A stretch of DNA of 64,000 nucleotides. Origin: Salinibacterium sp. G-O1 (GTDB taxonomy: Bacteria; Actinomycetota; Actinomycetes; Actinomycetales; Microbacteriaceae). Where the stretch lies: NCBI RefSeq assembly GCF_030063305.1, contig NZ_JASISV010000001.1, forward strand, positions 1,116,001-1,180,000, given 5' to 3'. The stretch's first letter is position 1. Each line of letters begins with the position of its first letter. Of this stretch, positions 9,458-20,116 are shown one piece after another. A model generated the notes under the pieces. The model made no database searches, was not told the origin of the DNA, and saw only the letters and a list, made by a program, of their open reading frames with translations. The translations under genes were made by a program, and so were the position numbers.

Positions 9458-10072
9458 CTAGCGGCGAGCCGCCGCGAACGTCTCGATCGCGTCGAGCATC
9501 CCGGCCGCACTGCCGTAGTGATACGACGTGATCCCGATCGAGCGGGCTCCTGCCACGTTCTCGTGCATGTCGTCGGCGAAGAACGCGTCGCGGGGAGAGG
9601 TGTCGTATGCCGCGAGCACCCGCTCGAACACGAGGGGATTCGGTTTGCGCGCACCGTAGTGACTCGAGGTCAGCATGTGCTCGCCGAAAACGTCGATCAG
9701 CTCGGGCGCGAGGGTGCGGATGTGTTTGGCGGTGAGCGCGTTGTTGTTGGTCAGCAGCGTGATTCTTCCGAGCTGGGATGCCCGGCGAACCGCCGCGATC
9801 GCTTCGGGCCGCACGGCCATCGCAGACCCGCGCACGCGCACCCACTCGTCTTCATCCACGTCGACACCGATCGCCGCGGTGAACGCGCTGAGGTAGGCAT
9901 CCGGAGTCTCGAAAACTCCGGCCTCTCCCGCCCACTCGCCGTCGTCGTGCCACCACAGCTCTCGCAGCTCACCGAGGGGGATGCCCGTGAGCTCGGTCAG
10001 TCCATCCATGCGGACGCGCCAGTCGTAGTCGTACAGCACGTCATCCATGTCGAAGATGAACAGGAGGCTCAT
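9458..10072 (-). CDS. HAD-superfamily hydrolase
   Basis: A 204-residue phosphatase-like protein with all four HAD motifs: DMDDV (nucleophile D8, acid D10), LLTNNN, the lysine of ARKPNP and FFADDMHENV. The small helical cap between motifs I and II places it with the subfamily I (phosphoglycolate phosphatase/epoxide hydrolase N-domain-like) members. The substrate cannot be told from sequence. Start ATG has GGGAGG about six bases upstream. Transcribed divergently from the Sua5 gene. Confidence 0.88.
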   Translation of the reverse strand: MSLLFIFDMDDVLYDYDWRVRMDGLTELTGIPLGELRELWWHDDGEWAGEAGVFETPDAYLSAFTAAIGVDVDEDEWVRVRGSAMAVRPEAIAAVRRASQLGRITLLTNNNALTAKHIRTLAPELIDVFGEHMLTSSHYGARKPNPLVFERVLAAYDTSPRDAFFADDMHENVAGARSIGITSYHYGSAAGMLDAIETFAAARR

Positions 10073-10178
10073 TCGGTGCCTCCCGCGAAGCGCTGGTCAA
10101 AGAAGTAGGTGTCCACGGGGTTTCAGTCTTCCACGGCTTGATGCGGCCGCGTCTCAGGGGCTTCGTGACGCGCACGGG

Positions 10179-10184
10179 TAGCAT
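10179..10184 (+). promoter_or_regulatory. -10 box of a probably leaderless promoter
   Basis: TAGCAT ends nine bases before the ATG at 10194, and no ribosome binding site is visible there. A transcript would start within a few bases of the start codon. Confidence 0.45.
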
Positions 10185-10193
10185 AGACGCGAC

Positions 10194-10850
10194 ATGGCCC
10201 CCATTTACGATTGCTCGGTTGAAGCCGAGCTGCTCACCGGCATGCGCCTGGCTCGTCTTGCTATCGGTCGCGGAGATCTGGTGGTGATACCGACCGACAC
10301 CGTCTACGGCCTTGCCGCCGATGCGTTCAACCCGGCCGCCGTGCAGAAGCTCATCGATGCGAAGGGCCGCACGCGGCAGTCGCCCCCACCCGTGCTGATT
10401 CCGGGCATCCCGACCCTCGATGCTCTGGCCGAAAGCGTTCCGGACGAGGCACGCACCCTGATGGCGAAGTTCTGGCCGGGTGCGCTGACGATCATCCTGC
10501 CCGCGCAGTCGTCGCTGGTGTGGGACCTGGGGGAGACGCGGGGCACCGTCGCGCTGCGCATGCCGTCGAACCGCATCGCACTCGAACTGTTGTCGGAGAC
10601 CGGGCCGCTTGCCGTGTCGAGCGCGAACCTCACCGGCGAGCCTGCTGCCGTCACTGCGGCTGGCGCTGAGGGGATGCTCGGCGATTCTGTCAGCGTCTAC
10701 CTCGACGACGGCGAGGGCGGCACCGTGCCTTCGACGATCGTGGATGCCACGCCGCTGCTGCTGCCCGACGGCAAACTGCGCATCGTGCGCGAGGGCGCCA
10801 TCTCGCAGTACCACATCCGCGCCGTGGTGGGGGCGGATCGATGCGAATAG
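10194..10850 (+). CDS. L-threonylcarbamoyladenylate synthase (Sua5/YrdC/TsaC family)
   Basis: Makes threonylcarbamoyl-AMP from threonine, bicarbonate and ATP for the t6A base of ANN-decoding tRNAs. The 218-residue protein has the YrdC signature: VIPTDTVYGLAADA, KLIDAKGR, LTIILPAQ and PLAVSSANLTGEP, ending at SQYHIR. It has the YrdC domain only, without the C-terminal Sua5 extension. It overlaps the next gene by 10 bases, a linkage with the WecA-like gene seen in many actinobacteria. Confidence 0.93.
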   Translation: MAPIYDCSVEAELLTGMRLARLAIGRGDLVVIPTDTVYGLAADAFNPAAVQKLIDAKGRTRQSPPPVLIPGIPTLDALAESVPDEARTLMAKFWPGALTIILPAQSSLVWDLGETRGTVALRMPSNRIALELLSETGPLAVSSANLTGEPAAVTAAGAEGMLGDSVSVYLDDGEGGTVPSTIVDATPLLLPDGKLRIVREGAISQYHIRAVVGADRCE

Positions 10851-12085
10851 TCTTCTACATCCTGGTGACGGGGGTCTCGGCGGTCGTGACGTTCGGTCTT
10901 GCCGTGGTGATCTGGAAGCTGAGCACGAAGTACCGTCTGTATCCGCAGATCCGTGACCGCGACGTGCACACGCGGCCGACCCCACGTCTCGGCGGGGTGG
11001 CGATGTTCCTGGGCATGCTGGTGGCGTTCGCTGTCGCATCCCAGCTAGACAGTTTCCGCATCGTGTTCACCGAGCCGGGGAAGGTGCTCGGCATCCTCGG
11101 TGCAGCATCGATCATCGTGCTGATCGGTGTTGCGGATGACATCTGGGATCTTGACTGGGTCACGAAGCTGGCAGGGCAGTTCGTCGCGGCGGGGCTGCTC
11201 GCGTGGCAGGGCGTGCAGATCTTCACCCTTCCCATCGGCGGCCAGACGATCGTGTCCCCGTACGTCTCGCTGACTCTCACCGTCTTCGCGGTGGTGTTGG
11301 TCATGAATGCCATCAATTTCATCGACGGCCTCGATGGTCTCGTTGCCGGCGTCGCGTTGATCGCCAACTCTGTGTTTTTTGTGTACACCTACGTGCTCCA
11401 GTCGAGTGCGCAGACCGAGTACTTCAACCTCGCTTCCCTTTTGACCGCCGTGCTGATCGGCGCGTGCATCGGGTTCCTGCCGCTGAACTTCCACCCGGCG
11501 AAACTGTTCATGGGGGATGCCGGGGCGCTGCTTGTGGGTCTCCTGATGGCTGCGTCTGCCATCTCGGTCACCGGACAGATCGACCCGAGTATTGCCGCCC
11601 AGCCGGACAGCTTCACGGCGTCGCTGCTTCCCGCGTTCATCCCGATCGTGTTGCCGTTCGCCGTGCTGGTGATTCCGCTGCTCGACTTCGGACTCGCCGT
11701 CGTCCGCCGTCTGCGCGCTGGCAAGTCTCCGTTCTCCGCTGATCGCAAGCACCTCCATCACCGACTGCTCGACATGGGACATTCCCACCTGCACGCCGTG
11801 CTGATCTTCTACGCGTGGACCCTGGTCGTCTCGGTGGGATGCCTCGCCTACCGATTCGTGCCGTGGTACGCCGCAACCCTTTTCATCGTCGTCGGCCTGA
11901 TCATCTGCACCTTTGTGACGCTGACGCCGCTGAGCAAGAGGAAGGCCCTCGAGGCCCGCTCCCAGTCGGCTGGAGCGAGTGATGGCGTTGCTGACGCTCG
12001 CTACGACGGTCTCGATGCTGCGGCCGACGAAGAGATCCTGACAACTGCAGCCTCACACCACGAACCGAGAGAACCGCACGCATGA
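10841..12085 (+). CDS. undecaprenyl-phosphate glycosyl-1-phosphate transferase (WecA/TagO/MraY family)
   Basis: An integral membrane enzyme of 414 residues with about ten or eleven hydrophobic segments. It transfers a sugar phosphate, typically GlcNAc-1-phosphate, to a polyprenyl phosphate carrier for cell-wall glycopolymers. Family motifs are GVADDIWDLDW, NAINFIDGLDGLVAGV, KLFMGDAGALLVGLL and KHLHHRLLDMGHS. The cytoplasmic C-terminal tail is Ala/Asp-rich and not conserved. Its stop overlaps the next ATG (ATGA). Confidence 0.93.
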   Translation: MRIVFYILVTGVSAVVTFGLAVVIWKLSTKYRLYPQIRDRDVHTRPTPRLGGVAMFLGMLVAFAVASQLDSFRIVFTEPGKVLGILGAASIIVLIGVADDIWDLDWVTKLAGQFVAAGLLAWQGVQIFTLPIGGQTIVSPYVSLTLTVFAVVLVMNAINFIDGLDGLVAGVALIANSVFFVYTYVLQSSAQTEYFNLASLLTAVLIGACIGFLPLNFHPAKLFMGDAGALLVGLLMAASAISVTGQIDPSIAAQPDSFTASLLPAFIPIVLPFAVLVIPLLDFGLAVVRRLRAGKSPFSADRKHLHHRLLDMGHSHLHAVLIFYAWTLVVSVGCLAYRFVPWYAATLFIVVGLIICTFVTLTPLSKRKALEARSQSAGASDGVADARYDGLDAAADEEILTTAASHHEPREPHA

Positions 12086-12534
12086 AGACAGCGACAATCC
12101 TTGCCAGGGCCATCGTCTACGGAGCGATCCTGACCGCGATCATTGCGGTCGTCGGTTCGGTGATCGGATATCTCGTGGCCGGCAGCTCGGGTCTCATTAG
12201 CGCCCTCGTGGGAGCTGGCCTCACCGCGCTGTTCATGGGATTCACGGCGCTGAGCATCGTTCTGGCGGCGAAAGTCACCCACAACGAGCCCTCGAGCACT
12301 CTTTTCTTCGGGATCGTTCTCGGGGTGTGGCTACTGAAGTTCGTCGTGTTTATCGCGATCCTCGTGATCCTGCGTGATCAGCCGTTCATCGAACCGCTGA
12401 TCATGTTCTTCTCGATTCTCGTTGCGGTTATCGGCAGCCTGGTGGTGGATGTTGTGGCGTTTGTGGGCGCCAGAGTGCCCTATGTGGGCGATGAAGTCCT
12501 GCCCGATGGGGCAAATAACGCCGCCAAAGAGTAG
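12082..12534 (+). CDS. AtpI-like small membrane protein
   Basis: A 150-residue protein with four predicted membrane helices (about 8-30, 38-62, 73-97, 103-130) and a short charged tail. Position just before atpB and the four-helix form fit the AtpI/subunit I group, which assists assembly of the c-ring or ion supply. There is little sequence signature, so the name rests mainly on context. ATGA overlap with the upstream gene. Confidence 0.7.
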   Translation: MKTATILARAIVYGAILTAIIAVVGSVIGYLVAGSSGLISALVGAGLTALFMGFTALSIVLAAKVTHNEPSSTLFFGIVLGVWLLKFVVFIAILVILRDQPFIEPLIMFFSILVAVIGSLVVDVVAFVGARVPYVGDEVLPDGANNAAKE

Positions 12535-12561
12535 TTCGGGTTCTACACAGTGTCGAACTGT

Positions 12562-12570
12562 TGGTAGAGT
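12562..12570 (+). promoter_or_regulatory. candidate extended -10 promoter of the atp operon
   Basis: TGGTAGAGT fits the extended -10 pattern TGnTAnnnT and lies 64 bases before the proposed atpB start. TTCTAC at 12541-12546 is a poor -35 with an 18-base spacer. Confidence 0.45.
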
Positions 12571-12633
12571 CTTAGAGATCGCCCCCCACCTTTCATCGCC
12601 GCGTGTTCGCACGCCCCGATTCTGGAGCCAGCG

Positions 12634-13455
12634 CTGCTACACCACGCTCTCAACCTTCTTGCCCTCGCCCCCGATGACGGATCGGGCGACAGTGGTTTCC
12701 ACGGGCCTACCCTCGAGGATTTCTTTCCTCCGGTGCTCTTCTTCGAAGGAACGCCGTTCGAGATAAACCGCGTCATCCTGATTCGCTTCCTCGTTGTTGC
12801 GCTGATCGTGCTGGTCTTCTGGCTCGGCACCAGGCGGATGAAGATGATCCCGGGCCGCGGCCAGTCGATCCTCGAGTTCATCCTCGGCTTCGTGCAGTCC
12901 AACATTGTCGAGGGAAACCTCGGTAAGAAAGACGGCGCCCGCTTCCTCCCGGTTATCACAGCGATCTTCATCACCGTTCTCGGGATGAATATCACCGGCA
13001 TCATTCCCGGCATCAACCTCACCGGAACGTCCGTTATCGGGTTGCCGCTGGTGCTCGCCCTGGTCGCGTATGTCACCTTCATCTATGCCGGTGTGAAGAA
13101 GTCGGGAGCCGGCTTCTTCAAGACAGCGCTGTTCCCGTCTGGTGTGCCCGTCGGCTTGTACATCATCGTGACGCCGATCGAATTCCTCTCGACGTTCATC
13201 CTGCGCCCGGTCACGCTTGCCCTTCGACTTCTGATGAACATGATCGCCGGGCACATGCTTCTGGTGCTCTGCTTCTCGGCAACCCAGTTCTTCTTCTTCA
13301 GCGCCGGCGGGCTCTACGCCCTGTTCGGCGTCGGAACGCTTGCGTTCGGCTTCATCTTCACCATCTTTGAGATTCTCGTTGCCGTGCTTCAGGCATATGT
13401 CTTCGCTTTTCTCACCGCCGCCTACATCCAGCTCGCGCTGGCTGAAGATCACTAA
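12634..13455 (+). CDS. atpB: F1Fo ATP synthase subunit a
   Basis: Membrane subunit of the proton channel next to the c-ring. The segment LALRLLMNMIAGHM carries the essential arginine, and FLTAAYIQLALAEDH ends the protein. The frame stays open upstream of the first GTG (12733), and those codons encode the conserved-looking SGFHGPTLEDFFPPVLFFEG, so the GTG is too far in. No ATG, GTG or TTG exists in frame between the stop at 12565 and 12733. The best start is CTG 12634, with GGAG at 12624-12627 six bases before it, giving 273 residues. Start uncertain; the gene identity is not. Confidence 0.93.
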   Translation: MLHHALNLLALAPDDGSGDSGFHGPTLEDFFPPVLFFEGTPFEINRVILIRFLVVALIVLVFWLGTRRMKMIPGRGQSILEFILGFVQSNIVEGNLGKKDGARFLPVITAIFITVLGMNITGIIPGINLTGTSVIGLPLVLALVAYVTFIYAGVKKSGAGFFKTALFPSGVPVGLYIIVTPIEFLSTFILRPVTLALRLLMNMIAGHMLLVLCFSATQFFFFSAGGLYALFGVGTLAFGFIFTIFEILVAVLQAYVFAFLTAAYIQLALAEDH

Positions 13456-13500
13456 ACGAACCTGGCACTCGCCAGTTCGCCACCCTGGAAGGAAACACAC

Positions 13501-13737
13501 GTGGACCCCATCACGAACGTCGCCGAGCTCACCGGCCACATCGCTCCGATCGCCTTTGGCATCGCGACCATCGGCCCCGCCATCGGCGTGGGTATCGTCG
13601 TCGGAAAGACCGTCGAGTCGGTTGCTCGCCAGCCTGAGCTGCAGGGCCGCCTGACCGGCCTCATGTTCCTCGGCATTGCGTTCACCGAGGCTCTCGCGTT
13701 CGTCGCGATCGCCGTCGCGTTCATCCCGTTCCCGTAA
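13501..13737 (+). CDS. atpE: F1Fo ATP synthase subunit c
   Basis: Rotor ring subunit, 78 residues with two membrane helices joined by the polar loop ARQPELQGRL. The proton-binding acid is E63 in AFTEALAF. GTG start preceded by a GGAAGGAAA site. Between atpB and atpF in the operon. No Na+-type ligand pattern is evident, so it is most likely proton-driven. Confidence 0.97.
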   Translation: MDPITNVAELTGHIAPIAFGIATIGPAIGVGIVVGKTVESVARQPELQGRLTGLMFLGIAFTEALAFVAIAVAFIPFP

Positions 13738-13764
13738 TAATCACCAGTCAAAGAGGAGGCAGGA

Positions 13765-14331
13765 ATGCTTAGCGCAATCCTGGCTGCAGCAGCGGAAGTG
13801 GAAGCGGAAGCAACGCCGAACCCGCTCCTGCCCGAGCCGTACGACATCATCTGGTCGGCCGTCTGTTTCGCGATCATCCTGTTCGTCTTCTGGAAGAAGT
13901 TCCTTCCTGCAGTCAAGAAGACGCTCGATGCTCGCTCCGAGGCGATCGAGGGCGGGATCAAGAAGGCCGAGATCGCTCAGGCAGAGGCTGCCGCTGCGCT
14001 CGCGCAGTACAAGGACCAGCTCGCCGAGGGTCGTGCCGAGGCCGCGAAGATCCGTGACCAGGCTCGCGCCGACGGTACGAAGATCCTCACCGAGCTCAAG
14101 GAGCAGGCCGCCGTTGAGGCAGCCCGCATCACCACCAACGCCCAGGCGACCATCGAGGCTGAGCGCCAGGGTGCTCTTATCTCGCTGCGTGCAGAGGTTG
14201 GATCGCTCGCGATCGACCTCGCGTCCGGTGTTATCGGCCAGAGCCTCAGCGACGACAAGCGAGCATCGACCCTCGTCGACCAGTTCCTTGCTGAGCTCGA
14301 AACTGACGACAAGGCCAAGGCGGGTAAGTAA
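13765..14331 (+). CDS. atpF: F1Fo ATP synthase subunit b
   Basis: Peripheral stalk subunit of 188 residues: one membrane helix at about 29-48 (IIWSAVCFAIILFVFW) followed by a long charged, Ala-rich coiled coil to the C-terminus. Start ATG follows AGGAGGCAGGA. The TAA stop shares a base with the atpH ATG. Confidence 0.96.
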   Translation: MLSAILAAAAEVEAEATPNPLLPEPYDIIWSAVCFAIILFVFWKKFLPAVKKTLDARSEAIEGGIKKAEIAQAEAAAALAQYKDQLAEGRAEAAKIRDQARADGTKILTELKEQAAVEAARITTNAQATIEAERQGALISLRAEVGSLAIDLASGVIGQSLSDDKRASTLVDQFLAELETDDKAKAGK

Positions 14332-15125
14332 TGGGATCGGCAACCAGGGTGGCGCTGGCGGAAGCCCGCACAGCGCTCGGTGCGCTCAGTAACACTGACG
14401 CCCTCGCGGCAGGGCAGCAGCTCTTCAGCGCTGGCCGTGTCATCGGGGATTCCGCGCAGCTGCGTTCGATGCTCGCCGACCCAGCGGTTGCCGCATCCGA
14501 GAAAGCGGCTGTTGTCGACAGTCTCTTCTCCTCGCTCGGCGCACCAGCGCGTGGGTTGCTCTCTGGGATCGTCGCTTCGCGCTGGTCCACTCAGGATCAG
14601 CTTCTCGCTGGCATCGAGGAGATCGGCATTCGTGCTGTCGCTCGTTCTGCACCGAAGGGCCTCTCGATCGAGAGCGAACTTTTCGCCTTCGGCGCGGCCG
14701 TCTCGTCCGACCCCGAGCTCGAGCTGGCGGTCGGAAGCAAGCTCGGCACCAACGCGGCCAAGTCGGCGCTGGTCAGCGCCCTGCTCAAGGGCAAGTCGAG
14801 CGACCAGTCGCTCGCGATCCTCGACCAGCTTGTGCAACAGCCCCGCGGCCGTCGCATCGGCGGCCTCGTTCGCACCGCAGCATCCATCGTCGCTGATGAG
14901 GCAGGACTGGCAGTCGCCACGATCACCTCAGCATCGCCGATCAGTGCTGCTCAGGTCGACCGGCTTCGTGCTGGACTCTCGAAGAGCTACGGACGCGATC
15001 TCGAGGTCAACCTCGTCGTCGATCCGTCCATCGTGGGCGGTATTCGCGTGCAGGTCGGCGACAACGTCATGGACGGCAGCGTCTCGACCCGCATCAACGA
15101 ACTCAGGCTCAAACTCGCCTCCTAG
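14331..15125 (+). CDS. atpH: F1Fo ATP synthase subunit delta
   Basis: Links the peripheral stalk to the top of F1. The 264-residue protein has the N-terminal helical bundle (ALGALSNTDALAAGQQLFSA) and the C-terminal family signature VNLVVDPSIVGGIRVQVGD. It is longer than the approximately 180-residue E. coli protein, as usual in actinobacteria, but is not the b-delta fusion of mycobacteria because a separate atpF is present. Confidence 0.96.
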   Translation: MGSATRVALAEARTALGALSNTDALAAGQQLFSAGRVIGDSAQLRSMLADPAVAASEKAAVVDSLFSSLGAPARGLLSGIVASRWSTQDQLLAGIEEIGIRAVARSAPKGLSIESELFAFGAAVSSDPELELAVGSKLGTNAAKSALVSALLKGKSSDQSLAILDQLVQQPRGRRIGGLVRTAASIVADEAGLAVATITSASPISAAQVDRLRAGLSKSYGRDLEVNLVVDPSIVGGIRVQVGDNVMDGSVSTRINELRLKLAS

Positions 15126-15221
15126 TTTCGGGGCGCACCACAAGGTTTCAACAAATTCGTGTCAGCAGCACCACACGAGCTGACACAAGAATCAAACTTT
15201 TCCACTGAACAGGAAGACACA

Positions 15222-16859
15222 ATGGCAGAACTCACGATCAGCCCGGACGAGATCCGTGACGCACTCAAGGACTTCGTCAAGGCGTACGAGCCCGGCAAGG
15301 CGTCCAAGACGGAGATCGGTCACGTCATCGACGCGGCAGACGGCATCGCGCACGTCGAGGGTCTCCCCGGCGTCATGGCCAACGAACTCATCACCTTCGC
15401 TGACGGCACGCTTGGCCTCGCGCAGAACCTCGATGAAGACGAGATCGGTGTCGTTGTGCTCGGTGAGTTCACCGGCATCGTGGAGGGCATGGAGGTCAGC
15501 CGCACCGGAGAGGTGCTGTCTGTTCCGGTAGGAGACGCCTTCCTCGGTCGCGTCGTCGACCCGCTCGGTGCCCCGATCGACGGTCTCGGCGAGATCGCCT
15601 CAGACACCCGTCGTGCCCTGGAGCTCCAGGCGCCTGGCGTCATGCAGCGCAAGAGCGTGCACGAGCCCATGCAGACCGGCATCAAGGCAATCGACGCCAT
15701 GATCCCGATCGGCCGTGGCCAGCGCCAGCTGATCATCGGCGACCGCCAGACCGGCAAGACGGCCATCGCGATCGACACGATCATCAACCAGAAGGCGAAC
15801 TGGGAATCAGGCGACGCGAAGAAGCAGGTTCGCTGCATCTACGTCGCCATCGGGCAGAAGGGTTCGACGATCGCGGCTGTTAAGGGCGCGCTCGAAGACG
15901 CTGGAGCCATGGAGTACACGACCATCGTCGCGGCGCCCGCCTCAGACCCCGCCGGTTTCAAGTACCTCGCGCCGTACACCGGCTCGGCCATCGGCCAGCA
16001 GTGGATGTACGACGGCAAGCACGTTCTGATCATCTTCGATGACCTGTCAAAGCAGGCAGAGGCCTACCGCGCTGTTTCACTGCTGCTGCGTCGCCCGCCG
16101 GGACGCGAGGCGTACCCCGGTGACGTGTTCTACCTGCACTCCCGTCTGCTGGAGCGTTGTGCCAAGCTCTCCGACGAGCTGGGCGCTGGTTCGATGACCG
16201 GTCTTCCGATCATTGAGACCAAGGCCAACGACGTTTCCGCGTACATCCCGACCAACGTGATCTCGATCACCGACGGCCAGATCTTCCTGCAGTCCGACCT
16301 GTTCAACGCCAACCAGCGCCCCGCTGTTGACGTGGGTATCTCGGTTTCGCGTGTTGGTGGCGATGCTCAGGTCAAGTCGATCAAGAAGGTATCGGGAACG
16401 CTCAAGCTCGAGCTCGCGCAGTACCGCTCGCTCGAAGCCTTCGCGATGTTCGCCTCTGACCTGGATGCCACGAGCCGCCGCCAGCTCGCTCGCGGCGCCC
16501 GTCTGACCGAACTTCTGCGCCAGCCGCAGTACTCGCCGATGCCCGTTGAGAAGCAGGTTGTCTCGATCTGGGCAGGCACCAACGGCAAGCTCGATGAGGT
16601 GCCGGTGGAGGACGTGCTGCGTTTCGAGACTGAACTGCACGACCACCTCGCACGCCACACGAAGGTTCTCGACACGCTTCGCGAGACCAACGTGCTCGAT
16701 GACGCCACCGTAGCCGCGCTCGGTGACGCCGTTGACGAGTTCAAGCTTGGATTCCAGACGGGTGACGGCAAGTCGCTGTCTGGCCCGGGTTCAGAGCAGT
16801 TCGCCGAGATGCCCGACGAAGACATCAACCAGGAAAAGATCGTCAAGGGCAAGCGCTAA
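15222..16859 (+). CDS. atpA: F1Fo ATP synthase subunit alpha
   Basis: Regulatory nucleotide-binding subunit of F1, 545 residues. Walker A GDRQTGKT is at about 173-180, and the family signature [17 protein letters not shown] is present. I choose ATG 15222 because AGGAAGA lies seven bases upstream; an upstream in-frame GTG (15159) would add 21 unconserved residues. The gap to atpH is 96 bases and seems to hold only the leader. Confidence 0.97.
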   Translation: MAELTISPDEIRDALKDFVKAYEPGKASKTEIGHVIDAADGIAHVEGLPGVMANELITFADGTLGLAQNLDEDEIGVVVLGEFTGIVEGMEVSRTGEVLSVPVGDAFLGRVVDPLGAPIDGLGEIASDTRRALELQAPGVMQRKSVHEPMQTGIKAIDAMIPIGRGQRQLIIGDRQTGKTAIAIDTIINQKANWESGDAKKQVRCIYVAIGQKGSTIAAVKGALEDAGAMEYTTIVAAPASDPAGFKYLAPYTGSAIGQQWMYDGKHVLIIFDDLSKQAEAYRAVSLLLRRPPGREAYPGDVFYLHSRLLERCAKLSDELGAGSMTGLPIIETKANDVSAYIPTNVISITDGQIFLQSDLFNANQRPAVDVGISVSRVGGDAQVKSIKKVSGTLKLELAQYRSLEAFAMFASDLDATSRRQLARGARLTELLRQPQYSPMPVEKQVVSIWAGTNGKLDEVPVEDVLRFETELHDHLARHTKVLDTLRETNVLDDATVAALGDAVDEFKLGFQTGDGKSLSGPGSEQFAEMPDEDINQEKIVKGKR

Positions 16860-16911
16860 CACCCGGCGATAACCACTCCACCTTTTACACACGAAACCAG
16901 GGACACACCAC

Positions 16912-17811
16912 ATGGGAGCGCAACTTCGGGTCTACCGGCAGAAGATCAAGTCTGCCCAGACGACCAAGAAGATCACTCGGGCCATGGAGCTCATCTCCGC
17001 TTCGCGCATTCAGAAAGCGCAGCAGCGGGTAGCAGCATCCGGGCCGTACTCTCGCGCCGTCACGCGGGCTGTGTCGGCCGTCGCCACCTTCTCGAACGTC
17101 GACCACCTGCTCACGACCGAGGCGGAGAACCCCACGCGTGCAGCTGTGGTGTTGTTCACCTCCGATCGTGGTCTTGCCGGCGCGTTCAGCTCGCAGATCA
17201 TCCGCGAGATGGGCGAGCTTCGCACTCGCCTCGAGGGCGAAGGTAAAGAGGTCATCTTCTACCTGGTCGGTCGTAAGGCCGTCGCCAACTTCGCCTTCCG
17301 CAAGCGTGCATCAGAAGCGCAGTGGATCGGTGGAACTGACCAGCCCGTGTTCGAGACTGCACAGGAGATCGGCGAGGCCCTGGTGGCCAAGTTCGTGCAG
17401 CCGACGGAGGAGGGGGGAGTGGACGAGATCCACATCCTGTTCAACCGTTTCGTCAGCATGGTCACGCAGGTTCCCGAAGTTGTTCGCCTCCTGCCGCTCG
17501 AGGTTGTCGAGGGCGTCGAGAGTGCTGAGACCACCGAGTCGTTGCCGCTCTACGAGTTCGAACCCGAGGTCGACGATGTGCTGGATGCGCTGCTTCCGGT
17601 GTACATCGAGAGCCGCATCTTCAACGCGATGCTGCAGTCGGCCGCGTCGGAGCACGCAGCTCGTCAGAAGGCCATGAAGTCGGCCAGCGACAACGCAGAC
17701 AAGCTCATCAAAGACTTCACCCGGCTGGCGAACAACGCTCGCCAGTCCGAGATCACGCAGCAGATTTCCGAGATCGTGGGCGGCGCAGACGCCCTGAGCT
17801 CGGCCAAGTAG
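16912..17811 (+). CDS. atpG: F1Fo ATP synthase subunit gamma
   Basis: Central rotor shaft of F1, 299 residues. The N-terminal helix ([20 protein letters not shown]) and C-terminal helix ([13 protein letters not shown], then [20 protein letters not shown]) are the two arms of the coiled coil. ATG start, 18 bases before atpD. Confidence 0.97.
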   Translation: MGAQLRVYRQKIKSAQTTKKITRAMELISASRIQKAQQRVAASGPYSRAVTRAVSAVATFSNVDHLLTTEAENPTRAAVVLFTSDRGLAGAFSSQIIREMGELRTRLEGEGKEVIFYLVGRKAVANFAFRKRASEAQWIGGTDQPVFETAQEIGEALVAKFVQPTEEGGVDEIHILFNRFVSMVTQVPEVVRLLPLEVVEGVESAETTESLPLYEFEPEVDDVLDALLPVYIESRIFNAMLQSAASEHAARQKAMKSASDNADKLIKDFTRLANNARQSEITQQISEIVGGADALSSAK

Positions 17812-17814
17812 TGA

Positions 17815-19308
<1,494 letters not shown>

Positions 19309-19310
19309 TA

Positions 19311-19571
19311 ATGGCCGAACTCGCGGTCAGCGTTGTCGCGGCCGACCACGAGGTGTGGTCGGGCAAGGCGAAGCAGATCATCGCGCGCACCACCGAGGGC
19401 GAGATCGGAATCCTGCCAGGCCACGAGCCTGTGCTGGCGATCCTTGCCCTGGGTGAGGTACGTGTAACGACTCTCGATGGCAACGTCATCACCGCCCAGG
19501 CGGACGATGGCTTCCTTTCGGTCGAGAACAACACCGTGACCGTCGTCGCGCGAAACGCCGGCCTGGTCTAG
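19311..19571 (+). CDS. atpC: F1Fo ATP synthase subunit epsilon, short form
   Basis: Rotor foot subunit. At 86 residues it holds only the N-terminal beta-sandwich (AELAVSVVAADHEVWSGKA, GEIGILPGHEPVLAIL) and stops where the two C-terminal helices of the 120-140-residue family members would start. Start ATG 19311 lies two bases after the atpD stop; a start at 19278 would lie inside atpD. The final gene of the operon. Confidence 0.95.
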   Translation: MAELAVSVVAADHEVWSGKAKQIIARTTEGEIGILPGHEPVLAILALGEVRVTTLDGNVITAQADDGFLSVENNTVTVVARNAGLV

Positions 19572-19597
19572 CCTGCGATGACCTCAGGGCGCTCATC

Positions 19598-20116
19598 ATG
19601 CTGATCGCGATGGCTGGACTTCCCGGTTCCGGGAAGTCCACCATGGCGCAGGTGTTGGGCGCGCGCCTTCAGTTGCCTGTGATCTCGGTCGACCCGATCG
19701 AGGAGGCGATCCTGAAGGCGGGGATCGATATCGATCAGCCGACCGGACTGGCCGCGTACCTCGTTGCTGAAATGCACGCGGATACCACTCTCGCAGCCGG
19801 CCGCAGCGTCATCATCGACGCGGTGAACGCGGTCAATCCCGCGCGTGAGCAGTGGATCAACCTCGCGCTTCGGCGCAACGAACAACTCAGGTTCATCGAG
19901 GTGGTCTGCACCGACCCCGAGGTGCACCGCGAGCGAATCGAAAATCGCGAACGCCAGGTGCCACACCAGCAATTGACCTGGCACGCCGTCGAGCAAAGCC
20001 TCGAGGATTATGCCGAGTGGTCCGGGTCGAGCGCAGGAGTCGCACGCATCACCCTCGACTCCACGCTGCCGTTCGCTGGCAACCTCGAGCGCGCCTTGGC
20101 GTTCCTCGAGTCGTAG
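19598..20116 (+). CDS. P-loop kinase-like ATPase
   Basis: A 172-residue protein with Walker A GLPGSGKST (residues 7-15) and a DxD-like ISVDPIEEAIL segment, then SVIIDAVNAVNPAREQW and RRNEQLRFIEVVC. It fits the large AAA_33/zeta-toxin-like group of small-molecule or nucleotide kinases. The substrate is unknown. It follows atpC by 26 bases and abuts yaaA. Confidence 0.82.
   Translation: MLIAMAGLPGSGKSTMAQVLGARLQLPVISVDPIEEAILKAGIDIDQPTGLAAYLVAEMHADTTLAAGRSVIIDAVNAVNPAREQWINLALRRNEQLRFIEVVCTDPEVHRERIENRERQVPHQQLTWHAVEQSLEDYAEWSGSSAGVARITLDSTLPFAGNLERALAFLES

Noticed and set aside
15159-15221. Upstream GTG as start of atpA
   Set aside because: No ribosome binding site and no conserved sequence; ATG 15222 has AGGAAGA at the right distance.
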